Source: an uncultured Pelagibacteraceae bacterium (GTDB taxonomy: Bacteria; Pseudomonadota; Alphaproteobacteria; Pelagibacterales; Pelagibacteraceae). Taken from it: a stretch of 64,000 bases of DNA. The notes beneath the pieces are model-generated. The model saw only the letters and a list, made by a program, of their open reading frames with translations. It was not told the DNA's origin and made no database searches. Location: NCBI GenBank assembly GCA_902583585.1, contig CACHWN010000004.1, forward strand, positions 29,490 to 93,489, given 5' to 3'. A program made the translations under genes and the position numbers. Shown in pieces: positions 26,016-37,384 of the stretch; positions within the stretch are counted from its first letter, which is position 1, and each line of letters opens with the position of its first letter.

Positions 26016-26943
26016 AATTTATTTAGCATCGCCAAGAGGTTTCTGTGCCGGAGTAAAAAGAGCGATTGAAATAGTTGAAAAATCAATTCATAAGTTTGGA
26101 GCTCCAGTTTATGTTCGTCATGAAATAGTACACAACAAGCAAGTCGTCGAAGAATTAAAAGAAAAAGGGGCAATTTTTGTGAATGAATTATCCGATGTAG
26201 ATGACTCAAGCAGACCTGTAATTTTTTCTGCACATGGGGTTCCTAAATCAGTTCCAGAAGAAGCTAAATTAAAAAATCTATCATTTGTAGATGCAACTTG
26301 TCCATTAGTTTCAAAAGTTCACAGAGAGTCAGAACAACTAAATAAAAAGGGATTTGATATATTATTAATCGGACATAAAAACCACCCTGAAGTTATTGGC
26401 ACAATGGGTCAGCTTCCAAAAGGATCGATTAAACTAATCGAGAAAAAAAATGATGTTGATCTACTAAAAGAAAATGATTTTAAAAAACCTATTGCATATA
26501 TTACTCAAACAACATTGTCCGTAGATGATACAGCTGAAATAATTGAAGCTCTTAAAAATAAGTTTCCAAAAATTAAAGGCCCTATTAAAGAGGATATATG
26601 TTATGCAACTACTAACAGACAGTCCGCTGTTAAAAAGATAGCTCCCAAATGTGATATGTTTTTTGTAGTGGGTAGTCGTAACTCTTCTAATTCTGTCAGA
26701 TTAGTTGAAGTTGCAAAAAAAGCGGGTTGTAATAATTCTCATTTAATGCATTCTGAAAAAGAAATTCCTTTTAATGAAATAGAAAATTCTGAAACCATCG
26801 GGATATCTTCTGGAGCGTCTGCACCAGAAAATCTTGTTCAAGCTTTGTTGGAAAATGTAAAAAAGGATAGAAAAGTCTCTATTGAAGAAGTAATAGTTGC
26901 GGAAGAAAAAGTTATTTTTAAATTGCCGAAAGAATTGAATTAA
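25999..26943 (+). CDS. ispH: 4-hydroxy-3-methylbut-2-enyl diphosphate reductase
   Basis: Last enzyme of the MEP pathway; makes IPP and DMAPP. The three cysteines that hold the iron-sulfur cluster are C16 (GFCAGVKRA), C101 (ATCPLVSKVH) and C201 (DICYATTNRQ). Length 314 is normal. It starts inside blh (17-bp overlap) and abuts thrB (TAATG). Placement directly after the retinal genes puts the supply of isoprenoid precursors and their use in one transcription unit, although ispH is essential for other isoprenoids too. Confidence 0.96.
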   Translation: MKKELKIYLASPRGFCAGVKRAIEIVEKSIHKFGAPVYVRHEIVHNKQVVEELKEKGAIFVNELSDVDDSSRPVIFSAHGVPKSVPEEAKLKNLSFVDATCPLVSKVHRESEQLNKKGFDILLIGHKNHPEVIGTMGQLPKGSIKLIEKKNDVDLLKENDFKKPIAYITQTTLSVDDTAEIIEALKNKFPKIKGPIKEDICYATTNRQSAVKKIAPKCDMFFVVGSRNSSNSVRLVEVAKKAGCNNSHLMHSEKEIPFNEIENSETIGISSGASAPENLVQALLENVKKDRKVSIEEVIVAEEKVIFKLPKELN

Positions 26944-27911
26944 TGGCTGTCTATACAAAGTTAAATAGCAAAAAAATTGAGGAAATCTTATCTAATTATA
27001 ATTTAGGTAAGCTAGACTCTTTTAAAGGAATTGAAGAAGGTATTGAAAATACAAACTATTTTTTATCAATTGATAAAAAAAAATTTATACTAACTATTTA
27101 TGAAAAAAGAGTAAAATCTGAAGATCTTCCCTTTTTTTCAGATTTGATGTCATCTTTAAATAAAGCAAACTTTAAATGTCCTGCACCTATTTCTAATAAT
27201 AATAGCGAAACCATTACGAATTTTGAAGGAAAAAAACTAATGATTGTCTCATTTCTTGAGGGACAGGCGAAAGAAAATTTATCACCTGCAAATTGCAAAT
27301 CAATTGGGTTAGAGGTTGCTAAAATGCATAAACTTACAAAGAGTCTGAAATTAAATAGACAAAATGATTTATCTATCAATTCATGGAGAAGTTTATTTAA
27401 TTCAGTCAAAGATAGATGTGAAAATATACATAAAGATCTTCCAAGATTAATTGAAGAAAATCTAAACGATGTTGAAAAAAATTGGCCAAAAAATTTACCA
27501 AAGGGAATCATCCATGCAGATTTATTTCATGATAATATTTTTTTTATTAAAGACAAATTTAGTGGCGTAATTGATTTTTATTTTTCATGTGAAGATTTTT
27601 TTGCTTTTGAAATTGCTATTTGCTTCAATGCATTGTGTTTTGACGGCCAAAAGAGCAATTTAAGCTTTAATGTAACCAAAGCAAAAAATTTAATTGATGG
27701 ATACTCATCTATAAGAAAATTATCTGAAGATGAATTAAATAGTATTAAAGTCTTATCTCAAGGAGCTGCTTTAAGATTCTTATTAACTAGGGTGTTTGAT
27801 TCTTTAAACAAAGTAGAAGGAGCAATTGTCAAAATAAAAGATCCAATGGAGTATTTAATGAGATTAGAATTTCACAAAAATTCAAAAAATCACGAGGATT
27901 ATTTCTTTTAA
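26943..27911 (+). CDS. thrB: Homoserine kinase (aminoglycoside phosphotransferase-like type)
   Basis: Phosphorylates homoserine for threonine synthesis. The protein belongs to the APH-like kinase fold: a nucleotide-binding N lobe with GIEEGIENTNYFL, the catalytic loop HADLFHDNIFF near 190-200, and the metal-binding GVIDFYFSCED. Length 322 matches the alphaproteobacterial ThrB type, which is unrelated to the GHMP homoserine kinase of E. coli. It overlaps rnhA by 1 bp. The partner thrC lies about 0.9 kb away on the opposite strand. Confidence 0.93.
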   Translation: MAVYTKLNSKKIEEILSNYNLGKLDSFKGIEEGIENTNYFLSIDKKKFILTIYEKRVKSEDLPFFSDLMSSLNKANFKCPAPISNNNSETITNFEGKKLMIVSFLEGQAKENLSPANCKSIGLEVAKMHKLTKSLKLNRQNDLSINSWRSLFNSVKDRCENIHKDLPRLIEENLNDVEKNWPKNLPKGIIHADLFHDNIFFIKDKFSGVIDFYFSCEDFFAFEIAICFNALCFDGQKSNLSFNVTKAKNLIDGYSSIRKLSEDELNSIKVLSQGAALRFLLTRVFDSLNKVEGAIVKIKDPMEYLMRLEFHKNSKNHEDYFF

Positions 27912-28333
27912 TGAAATTAAAAATTTTTACTGATGGTGCTTGCTCTGGAAATCCTGGGAAAGGAGGCTGGGCGGCAATCATATTAAATGATATTAATCAA
28001 TTAAGTATTTCCGGCAGTGAAAGTAACACAACTAATAATAGGATGGAATTAATGGCTCCAATTATGGCATTAAATAAAATAAAAAAGAAATCAGAGATTA
28101 CAATTTTTACTGACTCAAAATATGTGAAAGACGGAATAACTGATTGGATTAAAAAATGGAAAATTAATAATTGGAAGAGTTCAAACAAGAAACCAGTTAA
28201 AAATAAAGATCTATGGATTAAATTGGATAAAGCTTGTCTAAAACATAAAGTTACGTGGAAATGGGTTAAGGCACACGCTGGCAACAAATATAATAATCTT
28301 GTTGATGAGTTGGCAGTTTTGAAAACTAAATAG
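27911..28333 (+). CDS. rnhA: Ribonuclease HI
   Basis: Degrades RNA in RNA-DNA hybrids. Catalytic residues D8 (FTDGACSGNPG), E46 (NRMELMAP) and D68 (FTDSKYV) are visible, and the C-terminal VDELA supplies the fourth acid. Length 140 is slightly shorter than the 155 of E. coli. It ends the long plus-strand run that starts at 15.9 kb. Its 3' end overlaps the convergent peroxiredoxin gene by 8 bp. Confidence 0.96.
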   Translation: MKLKIFTDGACSGNPGKGGWAAIILNDINQLSISGSESNTTNNRMELMAPIMALNKIKKKSEITIFTDSKYVKDGITDWIKKWKINNWKSSNKKPVKNKDLWIKLDKACLKHKVTWKWVKAHAGNKYNNLVDELAVLKTK

Positions 28334-28811
28334 ATTTTAAAAAGCTTTCAGCTGAAGATAATTCGCAAGTAGCTGTTTCTTTTTCTTCCTCTACTTTTTT
28401 AACTTCGCCTTTCTCCACAAGCATAGTGTATCTATTTGATCTTATTCCTAATCCTTTTTCGGATTTATCTACTTCTGCTCCGATAGCTTTTGTAAATCTA
28501 AGAAAGGGATCGCCGGCCATGAAAATTTTACTTCCAGCATTTTGGTTTTCACCCCAAGCCTTCATAACATTGGGATCATTTACAGCGATGCATATAATTT
28601 TTGTAATTCCTTTTTGAGTAGCTAAGTCGTAATTTTTTATATACCCAGGAAGATGAAGAGCCGAACAAGTTTTAGTAAAAGCTCCAGGCATACCTAAAAT
28701 AATAGTCTTGCCTTTACAAAGATCTAAAATATCAATTTTTTTTACATCATTATTTTGGTCAAGATAAAATAACTCCGAATTAGGTAGTTTGTCTCCTATT
28801 TTTATTCTCAT
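28326..28811 (-). CDS. Peroxiredoxin, Prx5/AhpE-like
   Basis: Thiol peroxidase that reduces hydrogen and alkyl peroxides. The peroxidatic cysteine is C49 in PGAFTKTCSALHLPGY, the Prx5 signature. A C-terminal cysteine at 149 (TATCELSSAE) could resolve the disulfide, as in type-II Prx of Proteobacteria. Length 161 is standard. It is the last gene of the oxidase operon direction and overlaps thrC by 4 bp, which may supply peroxide defence together with respiration, though this could be chance. Confidence 0.93.
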   Translation of the reverse strand: MRIKIGDKLPNSELFYLDQNNDVKKIDILDLCKGKTIILGMPGAFTKTCSALHLPGYIKNYDLATQKGITKIICIAVNDPNVMKAWGENQNAGSKIFMAGDPFLRFTKAIGAEVDKSEKGLGIRSNRYTMLVEKGEVKKVEEEKETATCELSSAESFLKSI

Positions 28812-30184
28812 TGAATTTTGCCCAAAATATAATTTTTTACTTCTGAATTTGAATTCCTGATAATATCAAATGTTTCCTTTTTATCTATATTCAATTTTAA
28901 ATGCTCAGGTGAGTCTAAATTTTTTCCTATTGCTTTACTAACAGTATCGTTAAACTTGTAAGGATGAGCTGTGCCAAGAACAACTACATCTCCTAAATTT
29001 TTAAAACTTTTTGCTGCTCCTACTCCAGTAGCAGTATGAGGATCAATTATAAATTGATGCTCTTTATAAATTTCATTAATTATAGATACTGTCTCCTCAT
29101 CTGTAACTTTTACTGCTTCAAAATCCTTTTTAATTTTATCAATTTCTTTTTTATCTAAATTGAATAAACTTTTTGATAATAGATCATTCATCAATGACCC
29201 GACCTTGCTATCGCTTTCATCTAATATATAATAAAGTAATCTCTCAAAATTACTGGCAACTTGAATATCCATACTTGGTGTAATGGTTGCTTTCACTTTA
29301 TCAGGTTTATATTCACCTGTATTAATAACTCTTTGTAAAATATCATTTTTATTTGTAGCGACTATAAGTTTATTAATTGGTAAACCCATTTTTTTTGCAA
29401 CGTATCCAGCATAGATATCTCCAAAATTACCAGTTGGTACTGAAAAGCTTATTTTGTTTTTTTTTAATCTAAAGAAAGAATAAAAATAATAAACAATTTG
29501 ACAAACAATTCTTGCCCAATTGATAGAATTTACACCTGACATGTTTATTTTTGATCTAAAACTATCTTCATTAAAAAGGTCTTTTACAATTTTTTGACAA
29601 TCATCAAATGAACCCTCAATAGCTATATTATAAATATTAGCTCCGCCAATTGTTGTCATTATCTTTCTTTGAATATTTGAAATCTTATTATGCGGATGCA
29701 GTACAAAAAGATTTATATTTTTTCTATTGCTTAAAGCAGCTATAGCCGCTGAACCAGTGTCTCCTGATGTAGCAACTATGACATTTACAGTTTTATCTTT
29801 AGCGACTTCTAAATGGTCATACATATTGCCAATTACCTGCATTGCAATGTCTTTAAAAGCTAAAGTAGGTCCATGATAAAGTTCGAGAAGATTTATATTT
29901 CCAATTTTTTTTATATTTACGACCTCTTTATCTTTAAAACTACTATAAGATTTTTGTATCAGTGAGCTAAGTTCTTTCTTTTTAATTTCACCTGAACAAA
30001 AATTAAAAATAATTTCTGTAGCAAGTTCGTTATAATTTAGTTGACTTAAATTATTAAGTTCTTCTCGACTATACTTCTTGATTTCAGCAGGCAAAAATAA
30101 ACCTCCGCCTGGCGCAAGTCCTCTTAAGAAAATATCTTTAAAGCTAAATTCTAAAGATTTATCTCTAGTGCTAAAATAATTCAT
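28808..30184 (-). CDS. thrC: Threonine synthase
   Basis: PLP enzyme that converts O-phosphohomoserine to threonine. The PLP lysine lies in HGPTLAFKDIAMQ, and the glycine loop SGDTGSAAIAAL binds the cofactor phosphate. Length 458 fits the long proteobacterial class. It overlaps surf1 and the peroxiredoxin gene by 4 bp each. Together with thrB at 26.9 kb, both final steps of threonine synthesis are in the window but on opposite strands. Confidence 0.96.
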   Translation of the reverse strand: MNYFSTRDKSLEFSFKDIFLRGLAPGGGLFLPAEIKKYSREELNNLSQLNYNELATEIIFNFCSGEIKKKELSSLIQKSYSSFKDKEVVNIKKIGNINLLELYHGPTLAFKDIAMQVIGNMYDHLEVAKDKTVNVIVATSGDTGSAAIAALSNRKNINLFVLHPHNKISNIQRKIMTTIGGANIYNIAIEGSFDDCQKIVKDLFNEDSFRSKINMSGVNSINWARIVCQIVYYFYSFFRLKKNKISFSVPTGNFGDIYAGYVAKKMGLPINKLIVATNKNDILQRVINTGEYKPDKVKATITPSMDIQVASNFERLLYYILDESDSKVGSLMNDLLSKSLFNLDKKEIDKIKKDFEAVKVTDEETVSIINEIYKEHQFIIDPHTATGVGAAKSFKNLGDVVVLGTAHPYKFNDTVSKAIGKNLDSPEHLKLNIDKKETFDIIRNSNSEVKNYILGKIQ

Positions 30185-30843
30185 TTTTTTCTTCTAAAAT
30201 ATAAATAATAAAAAATTATTGAGATTGATATTGCATACCATGTTATAGCATATTTAAGGTGATTATTTGGCACATCTATACTAATCTTTTTAGGAAGTGG
30301 TGTCTTGGCTTTATTATCCTCCAAAAAAATTACAAACTCATTAAATTGCTCTCCCGTAGCTTCTTTTAAATCTTCTAAATTTAATGAAAACCAAATATTA
30401 TTTGAAATATCGTTATCTGGTTTAAATATACTTGGTTTATAAATTTCTCTTAAAAGACCAATTATTTCACTATCACTTTCTGCTTTGAAGTTTATGCTTG
30501 CGCTACCTTTTAGTTCTTTTTTAATCCATCCTCTATTAATTAAAATATTATGATTTTTGTCAGTCCTAAAAGGAGTGACTACATCATATCCAGGTTTTCC
30601 ACTGTCATTCAAGCTATAAACGTAAATTTGCTTATCAAAATTAAATTTTCCTTTTGCTCTTACTCTCTGATAATTTTTCTTAATTGAATTGGAGTACTCT
30701 ATTGGTTTGGAGTCTAATCCAAAAGTAATTTCACTTATTAGTTCTAGCTTCCATTGCAATCTATAAAGTTGCCAAGTTCCCAAAGCACAAAATACTGTTA
30801 CAAAAAAAATTACGAATAGTTGGAATAAAATTGCTCTTTTCAA
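30181..30843 (-). CDS. surf1: SURF1 family cytochrome oxidase assembly protein
   Basis: Inner-membrane factor that helps insert heme a into oxidase subunit I. Two terminal transmembrane helices frame a periplasmic domain: the first is followed by GTWQLYRLQWK, the SURF1 signature, and the second lies at the C terminus (ITWYAISISIIFYYLYF). No ATG is available. A TTG at 30843 just after the ctaE stop gives 220 residues; a TTG at 30879 would overlap ctaE by 29 bp and is the alternative. Location after ctaE agrees with the role. Confidence 0.87.
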   Translation of the reverse strand: MKRAILFQLFVIFFVTVFCALGTWQLYRLQWKLELISEITFGLDSKPIEYSNSIKKNYQRVRAKGKFNFDKQIYVYSLNDSGKPGYDVVTPFRTDKNHNILINRGWIKKELKGSASINFKAESDSEIIGLLREIYKPSIFKPDNDISNNIWFSLNLEDLKEATGEQFNEFVIFLEDNKAKTPLPKKISIDVPNNHLKYAITWYAISISIIFYYLYFRRKK

Positions 30844-30850
30844 TTTGAGA

Positions 30851-31642
30851 TTAGCTTCCCCAAATATAGATCGCAGCAAATAAGAATAACCAAACTACGT
30901 CAACAAAATGCCAGTACCAGGCTGCTGCTTCAAATCCAAAATGGTGTTGAGGCGTCGAGTGGCCTCTCATTGATCGAAACAAACAAACTGCAAGAAAAAC
31001 TGTTCCGACAATTACATGAAACCCATGAAAACCAGTCGACATATAAAATGTGGAACCATAAATTCCACCATCTAAAGTAAATGTTGCGTGATGATACTCA
31101 TAAGCTTGAAAACAAGAAAATATAAATCCTAAAAACACTGTTGCGATCAAACCATTTACTAATCCTTTTCTGTCATTTTCTAACATTGCATGATGCGCCC
31201 AAGTGACAGTTGTTCCTGATAACAATAAAATTAAAGTATTAATTAATGGTATATCCCAAGGATCAAAAGTTTTTATATCTGCTGGAGGCCATATACCTCC
31301 TATAGAGTCTGGTGGAAATAAACTTGCGTTAAAGAAAGCCCAGAACCATGCAACAAAAAACATTACTTCAGATGCAATAAATAGTGTCATACCGTACCTA
31401 TGTCCAATTTGAACTACAGGCGTATGATGACCTTGATGTTCTGCTTCTTCTATAACATCTCTCCACCACATAAATGCACCATAAACAACTAAAGCAAAAC
31501 CAATCAACAATAACCAAAGAGCTTTAGAGTGAAAGTAATAAACTGCTCCAAAAGCTAAGACTAAAGTTGCGAATGAAACATAGATCGGCCAAGGACTTGG
31601 ATCAACTAAATGGTAATCGTGTTTTGGTTTTTCTGTTGACAT
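30851..31642 (-). CDS. ctaE: Cytochrome c oxidase subunit III
   Basis: Membrane subunit of the aa3-type terminal oxidase. Seven hydrophobic helices are visible, with subunit III landmarks [39 protein letters not shown] and the C-terminal [14 protein letters not shown]. Length 263 is normal. It overlaps the ctaG start/stop by 1 bp and precedes surf1. The order ctaC-D-B-small-G-E is the classic alphaproteobacterial oxidase operon. Confidence 0.97.
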   Translation of the reverse strand: MSTEKPKHDYHLVDPSPWPIYVSFATLVLAFGAVYYFHSKALWLLLIGFALVVYGAFMWWRDVIEEAEHQGHHTPVVQIGHRYGMTLFIASEVMFFVAWFWAFFNASLFPPDSIGGIWPPADIKTFDPWDIPLINTLILLLSGTTVTWAHHAMLENDRKGLVNGLIATVFLGFIFSCFQAYEYHHATFTLDGGIYGSTFYMSTGFHGFHVIVGTVFLAVCLFRSMRGHSTPQHHFGFEAAAWYWHFVDVVWLFLFAAIYIWGS

Positions 31643-32193
31643 TATGTGTTATTCTTTTCGTAATAGCCTGATGAAAAAAAAGTAAAAGACAAAGTTACAT
31701 CAGACATATTTTTAGTTTTATTATCATCAACGACTTTAGGATCCAAGAAAAATGTTAATACAAACTCTTTTTTTTCCCCTGGTTGTAAAGTTTGTTTTTC
31801 AAAACAAAAACAACCTATCTTATTCAGATAAATACCAAATGGTGATGGAGATACATTAAATGTTGCTGACCCCGAGGAAATTTGGTTACTAGGATTTTCA
31901 ACGTTAAATTTAACTGTATGAACTTCGCCTGGTTTTAAGTTTAAAGTATTCATCTCAGGATAAAATTTCCAATCTAAAGTACTATTAATGTTTGTATCAA
32001 ATCTCATTTTATAGTCTTGGTTTACTATAACTTTTGGAATTTCTTTGTCAGTAGCGTTTTGAGTAGTTCCTCCGAATCCTGTTACTCTGCAAAACAAATC
32101 ATACAAAGGAACTGCTGCAAAAGACAATCCAAGCATTAGTAAGAATATCGATACTAAAGCGATAGGTGTTATGTTTTTTTTGCTTATATTCAT
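31642..32193 (-). CDS. ctaG: Cytochrome c oxidase assembly protein CtaG/Cox11
   Basis: Copper chaperone that delivers copper to the CuB site of subunit I. A single N-terminal membrane helix (about 9-29) is followed by the conserved [10 protein letters not shown] (C35) and the copper-binding CFCF motif with C128 and C130. Length 183 is typical. Its ATG overlaps the stop of the preceding 37-residue gene by 1 bp. Confidence 0.96.
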   Translation of the reverse strand: MNISKKNITPIALVSIFLLMLGLSFAAVPLYDLFCRVTGFGGTTQNATDKEIPKVIVNQDYKMRFDTNINSTLDWKFYPEMNTLNLKPGEVHTVKFNVENPSNQISSGSATFNVSPSPFGIYLNKIGCFCFEKQTLQPGEKKEFVLTFFLDPKVVDDNKTKNMSDVTLSFTFFSSGYYEKNNT

Positions 32194-32306
32194 TATATTT
32201 CTCGATTATAAATTCCAATATTATAGAAAGTTAATACAAATAAAAAAATCATAAATAAGATTAATAATAAAGCGGTTATTAAATTTTTTTTCTTTTTATT
32301 CATCAT
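32193..32306 (-). CDS. Small single-helix membrane protein of the oxidase operon (CoxF-like position)
   Basis: A 37-residue ORF fills the gap between ctaB and ctaG. It begins MMNKKKK, has one hydrophobic helix at about residues 9-30 (LITALLLILFMIFLFVL) and ends YNREI. Its ATG lies 1 bp after the ctaB stop, and its TAA overlaps the ctaG ATG by 1 bp, so the operon is gapless only if this ORF is translated. Many alphaproteobacterial operons carry a short membrane protein at this exact place, often called CoxF. The function is unknown; an oxidase assembly or accessory role is inferred from place alone. Confidence 0.75.
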   Translation of the reverse strand: MMNKKKKNLITALLLILFMIFLFVLTFYNIGIYNREI

Positions 32307-32307
32307 A

Positions 32308-33222
32308 TTATTTTAAAAAATTATCAATTAGTAAAATTAAGAAAATAAAAAACAGATAAAAAATTGAGTATATAAAAATTTTTCTCGCTATTTTATTTGA
32401 AATACTTGATGTTTTAGACCTATATAATCTTAAACATAAATAAACATAGTATGCAGACATCATAGAAGATGCGGCTAAATAAAATACGCTAGCAAAATTT
32501 AAAAAGTACGGTGCGATTATTGCAGGTATCATTATTAAAGCATAAACAAGTATATTCACTTTTGTCGTTTTTGTTCCTGAAATTATTGGGAGCATTGGAA
32601 TTTTTGCTTTTTTATAATCACTTGATTTATATAAACTTAATGCCCAAAAATGTGATGGTGTCCAAAGAAAAATTATTAAAAATAAAATCAATGGCTCAAC
32701 AGAAATACTTCCGGTCGCTATTGTCCATCCAATAACAGGTGGTAGTGCCCCAGCTGCACCGCCTATAACAATATTTTGTGGAGTTTTCCTTTTTAACCAA
32801 ATTGTATAAATGAAAAAATAAAAAGCAATTGTTGAGGCTAATAAAATTGCAGAAATTAAGTTAGCTGAAAAATATATTATACTTACCGACAAAGTTGATA
32901 AAATTATACCAAAATATAAAGCTTGATTCTTTTTAACTTTTCCAGTTGGGATTGGTCTTAAACAGGTTCTGCTCATTAAGGCATCTAGATCTGACTCATA
33001 CCACATATTAAGAGTTCCAGCAGCTCCAGAGCCTATAGCTACAGCTAAGAGTGAAATACAAGCAGATGTGAAGTCCACATTAACTGGTGCTATTAATAAA
33101 CCTACCATACAAGTAAATAGGACGAGAGACATAACCCTAGGTTTCATTAAGTTAAAAAATGAACTTAGGTCCAATGCTAAACCAAGTTTAGAGTTTCTAG
33201 ATTTTATACTTATCTGGCTCAA
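32308..33222 (-). CDS. ctaB: Protoheme IX farnesyltransferase (heme O synthase)
   Basis: UbiA-superfamily prenyltransferase that makes heme O from heme B, the precursor of heme A. The prenyl-diphosphate binding motif is seen in YESDLDALMSRTCLRPIP, and a second motif lies in the loop containing YKSSDYKKAKIPMLP. About nine hydrophobic helices are present. Length 304 is normal. It sits 1 bp after ctaD. The farnesyl diphosphate it uses derives from the MEP pathway. Confidence 0.96.
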   Translation of the reverse strand: MSQISIKSRNSKLGLALDLSSFFNLMKPRVMSLVLFTCMVGLLIAPVNVDFTSACISLLAVAIGSGAAGTLNMWYESDLDALMSRTCLRPIPTGKVKKNQALYFGIILSTLSVSIIYFSANLISAILLASTIAFYFFIYTIWLKRKTPQNIVIGGAAGALPPVIGWTIATGSISVEPLILFLIIFLWTPSHFWALSLYKSSDYKKAKIPMLPIISGTKTTKVNILVYALIMIPAIIAPYFLNFASVFYLAASSMMSAYYVYLCLRLYRSKTSSISNKIARKIFIYSIFYLFFIFLILLIDNFLK

Positions 33223-33223
33223 T

Positions 33224-35652
<2,429 letters not shown>

Positions 35653-35703
35653 GAGTTTTTATACAGCTTTTAAACAATTTCACAATTTCAATTAATGCGA
35701 CAA

Positions 35704-36414
35704 TTAATAAAAGTTATTGATAAAATTTACTAATGAAATAGCGCTTATTACAGCTGTATCAGACCTTAAAATGTTTCTAGATAACGTAAAGGGTTTTACG
35801 GCTCTATTTTGTAGTATTAACTCACGTTCAGCTGTAGAAAAGTCACCCTCGGGGCCAATTAATATACAACGGGATTTAACATTTTTAAGATCTTCAGCTT
35901 TTAAGTTTTCTTTTGAATTAACATCTGCAAATAATAGTCTAGAGGTTTCATTAAAGGAATTTAAAAAATCTTTCAATTTAATTATGTCTGTAATTTCTGG
36001 AGGAACAAGTTGGTTTGATTGCTCAGTTGCCTCAATCACAATTTTTTTTGCTCTATCAATATTTAATTCTTTTATTTCTGTTCTTTCTGAAATTATTGGA
36101 ATTATTTTGCTTACCCCAAGCTCAGTAGCTTTTTGCAGAATAGTATCCATCGGATTTTTTTTTACTAAGCAAATAGCTAGCTCAGTTTTAGATAAATTAT
36201 TAACTTCTTTAATTTTTTCTAAAAATCTGACTTCAACTCTATTTTTATCTAAAAATATTATTTCACTTTTCCATTCTCCGTTTTTATTAAAAAAATTTAA
36301 GTTTGAGCCTCTTTTAAGTCGCATAACTTTTACAATATAATGAGTGTGTTCCTTGCTTAGCAAACTTGTATTATTTTCTAGTATACTGTCTGGATGATAT
36401 AATCTAATATTCAT
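35704..36414 (-). CDS. rsmE: 16S rRNA m3U1498 methyltransferase
   Basis: SPOUT methyltransferase that modifies U1498 in 16S rRNA. The N terminus carries a PUA-like domain (HYIVKVMRLKRGSNLNFF). The knot motifs are CLVKKNPMDTILQKATELGV, IGPEGDFS near 190 and LSRNILRSDTAVISA near the C terminus. Length 236 is typical. It is divergent from the CDGSH gene with a 46-bp gap. Confidence 0.95.
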   Translation of the reverse strand: MNIRLYHPDSILENNTSLLSKEHTHYIVKVMRLKRGSNLNFFNKNGEWKSEIIFLDKNRVEVRFLEKIKEVNNLSKTELAICLVKKNPMDTILQKATELGVSKIIPIISERTEIKELNIDRAKKIVIEATEQSNQLVPPEITDIIKLKDFLNSFNETSRLLFADVNSKENLKAEDLKNVKSRCILIGPEGDFSTAERELILQNRAVKPFTLSRNILRSDTAVISAISLVNFINNFY

Positions 36415-36460
36415 AAATATCTATAATATAAACAAATGCTGAAGATATAAAGGAGCTTTA

Positions 36461-36700
36461 ATGAAAAAAGGTAAAAGAGCTGGAGAATCCCCAATAGGCA
36501 TTAATGTGATAGAGGGAAAATCTTATTTTTGGTGTACTTGTGGAATTAGTTCTAAGCAGCCTTTTTGTGACGGTTCACATAAAGAAACTGAATTTACACC
36601 TTTAAAATATTTAGCTGATCAAACTAAAAAAGTTTTTTTCTGCTCATGTAAACAAACAAATGATCAACCATTATGTGATGGTTCGCATAATATTAAATAA
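36461..36700 (+). CDS. Dual CDGSH-type iron-sulfur protein
   Basis: A 79-residue protein with two CDGSH (mitoNEET-like) motifs. Site 1 uses C25, C27, C36 and H40; site 2 uses C61, C63, C72 and H76. Each is expected to bind a 2Fe-2S cluster with three Cys and one His ligand. Tandem-motif forms are known in bacteria, and the role is probably electron transfer or cluster handling; the partner is unknown. A clear Shine-Dalgarno AAAGGAG (36449-36455) precedes the ATG. It is 0 bp from the next gene, suggesting an operon with the HAD, pirin and oxidoreductase genes. Confidence 0.92.
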   Translation: MKKGKRAGESPIGINVIEGKSYFWCTCGISSKQPFCDGSHKETEFTPLKYLADQTKKVFFCSCKQTNDQPLCDGSHNIK

Positions 36701-37363
36701 ATGATGAAAACAAAAGCAGTATTGTTTGACGCTTACGGTACATTATTCGATGTAAATTCAGCAGCTGAAAAATGTAAAGAAAAAATTGGAAGTAACTGGG
36801 AGTTATTTGCAAATTATTGGAGGACTACTCAGCTTGAATATACTTGGCTTAGAAGTTTAATGAAAAGGCATAAAAATTTTTGGGATATTACCGAGGACAG
36901 TTTGGATAAATCAATGAAATTATTCAACATTAACAAAAATATGAAAAATGAGTTGCTTAGTCTTTACAAAATTTTATCTCCTTATCCTGAAGTCAGAGGA
37001 GTTCTAGAAGATTTAAAAAAGAAAAACTTCAAGCTTGCCATACTTTCTAATGGGACACCTGATCTATTAAATGAATTGGTTGAAAATAATAAATTAAATA
37101 ATCTATTTGATGATCTTTTTTCTATTGAAGAAGTGAAAATTTACAAACCTGATCCAAGCGTTTATGAACTACCCGTTAAAAAATATAAAATTAAATCTGG
37201 TGAAATTACTTTTTTAAGCGCGAATACATGGGATGTTTCAGGAGGTGGAAACTTTGGATATAATTCCATCTGGGTTAATAGGAATAACTCAGTATTCGAT
37301 ATACTCGATTTTCAACCCAAAAATGAAATAAAAAGTTTAACGCACCTACTTGATAAAGTTTAA
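36701..37363 (+). CDS. Haloacid dehalogenase type II (HAD superfamily)
   Basis: HAD hydrolase resembling L-2-haloacid dehalogenases. The nucleophile is D10 in LFDAYGTLFD, motif II is LSNGTP, motif III includes YKPDPSVYEL, and the SANTWDVSGG stretch is specific to the type II dehalogenase group. Length 220 is typical. Dehalogenase activity is a family inference, and many members act on phosphate esters instead. It starts immediately after the CDGSH gene. Confidence 0.85.
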   Translation: MMKTKAVLFDAYGTLFDVNSAAEKCKEKIGSNWELFANYWRTTQLEYTWLRSLMKRHKNFWDITEDSLDKSMKLFNINKNMKNELLSLYKILSPYPEVRGVLEDLKKKNFKLAILSNGTPDLLNELVENNKLNNLFDDLFSIEEVKIYKPDPSVYELPVKKYKIKSGEITFLSANTWDVSGGGNFGYNSIWVNRNNSVFDILDFQPKNEIKSLTHLLDKV

Positions 37364-37384
37364 AGTTTCATTATAAATATTTCT

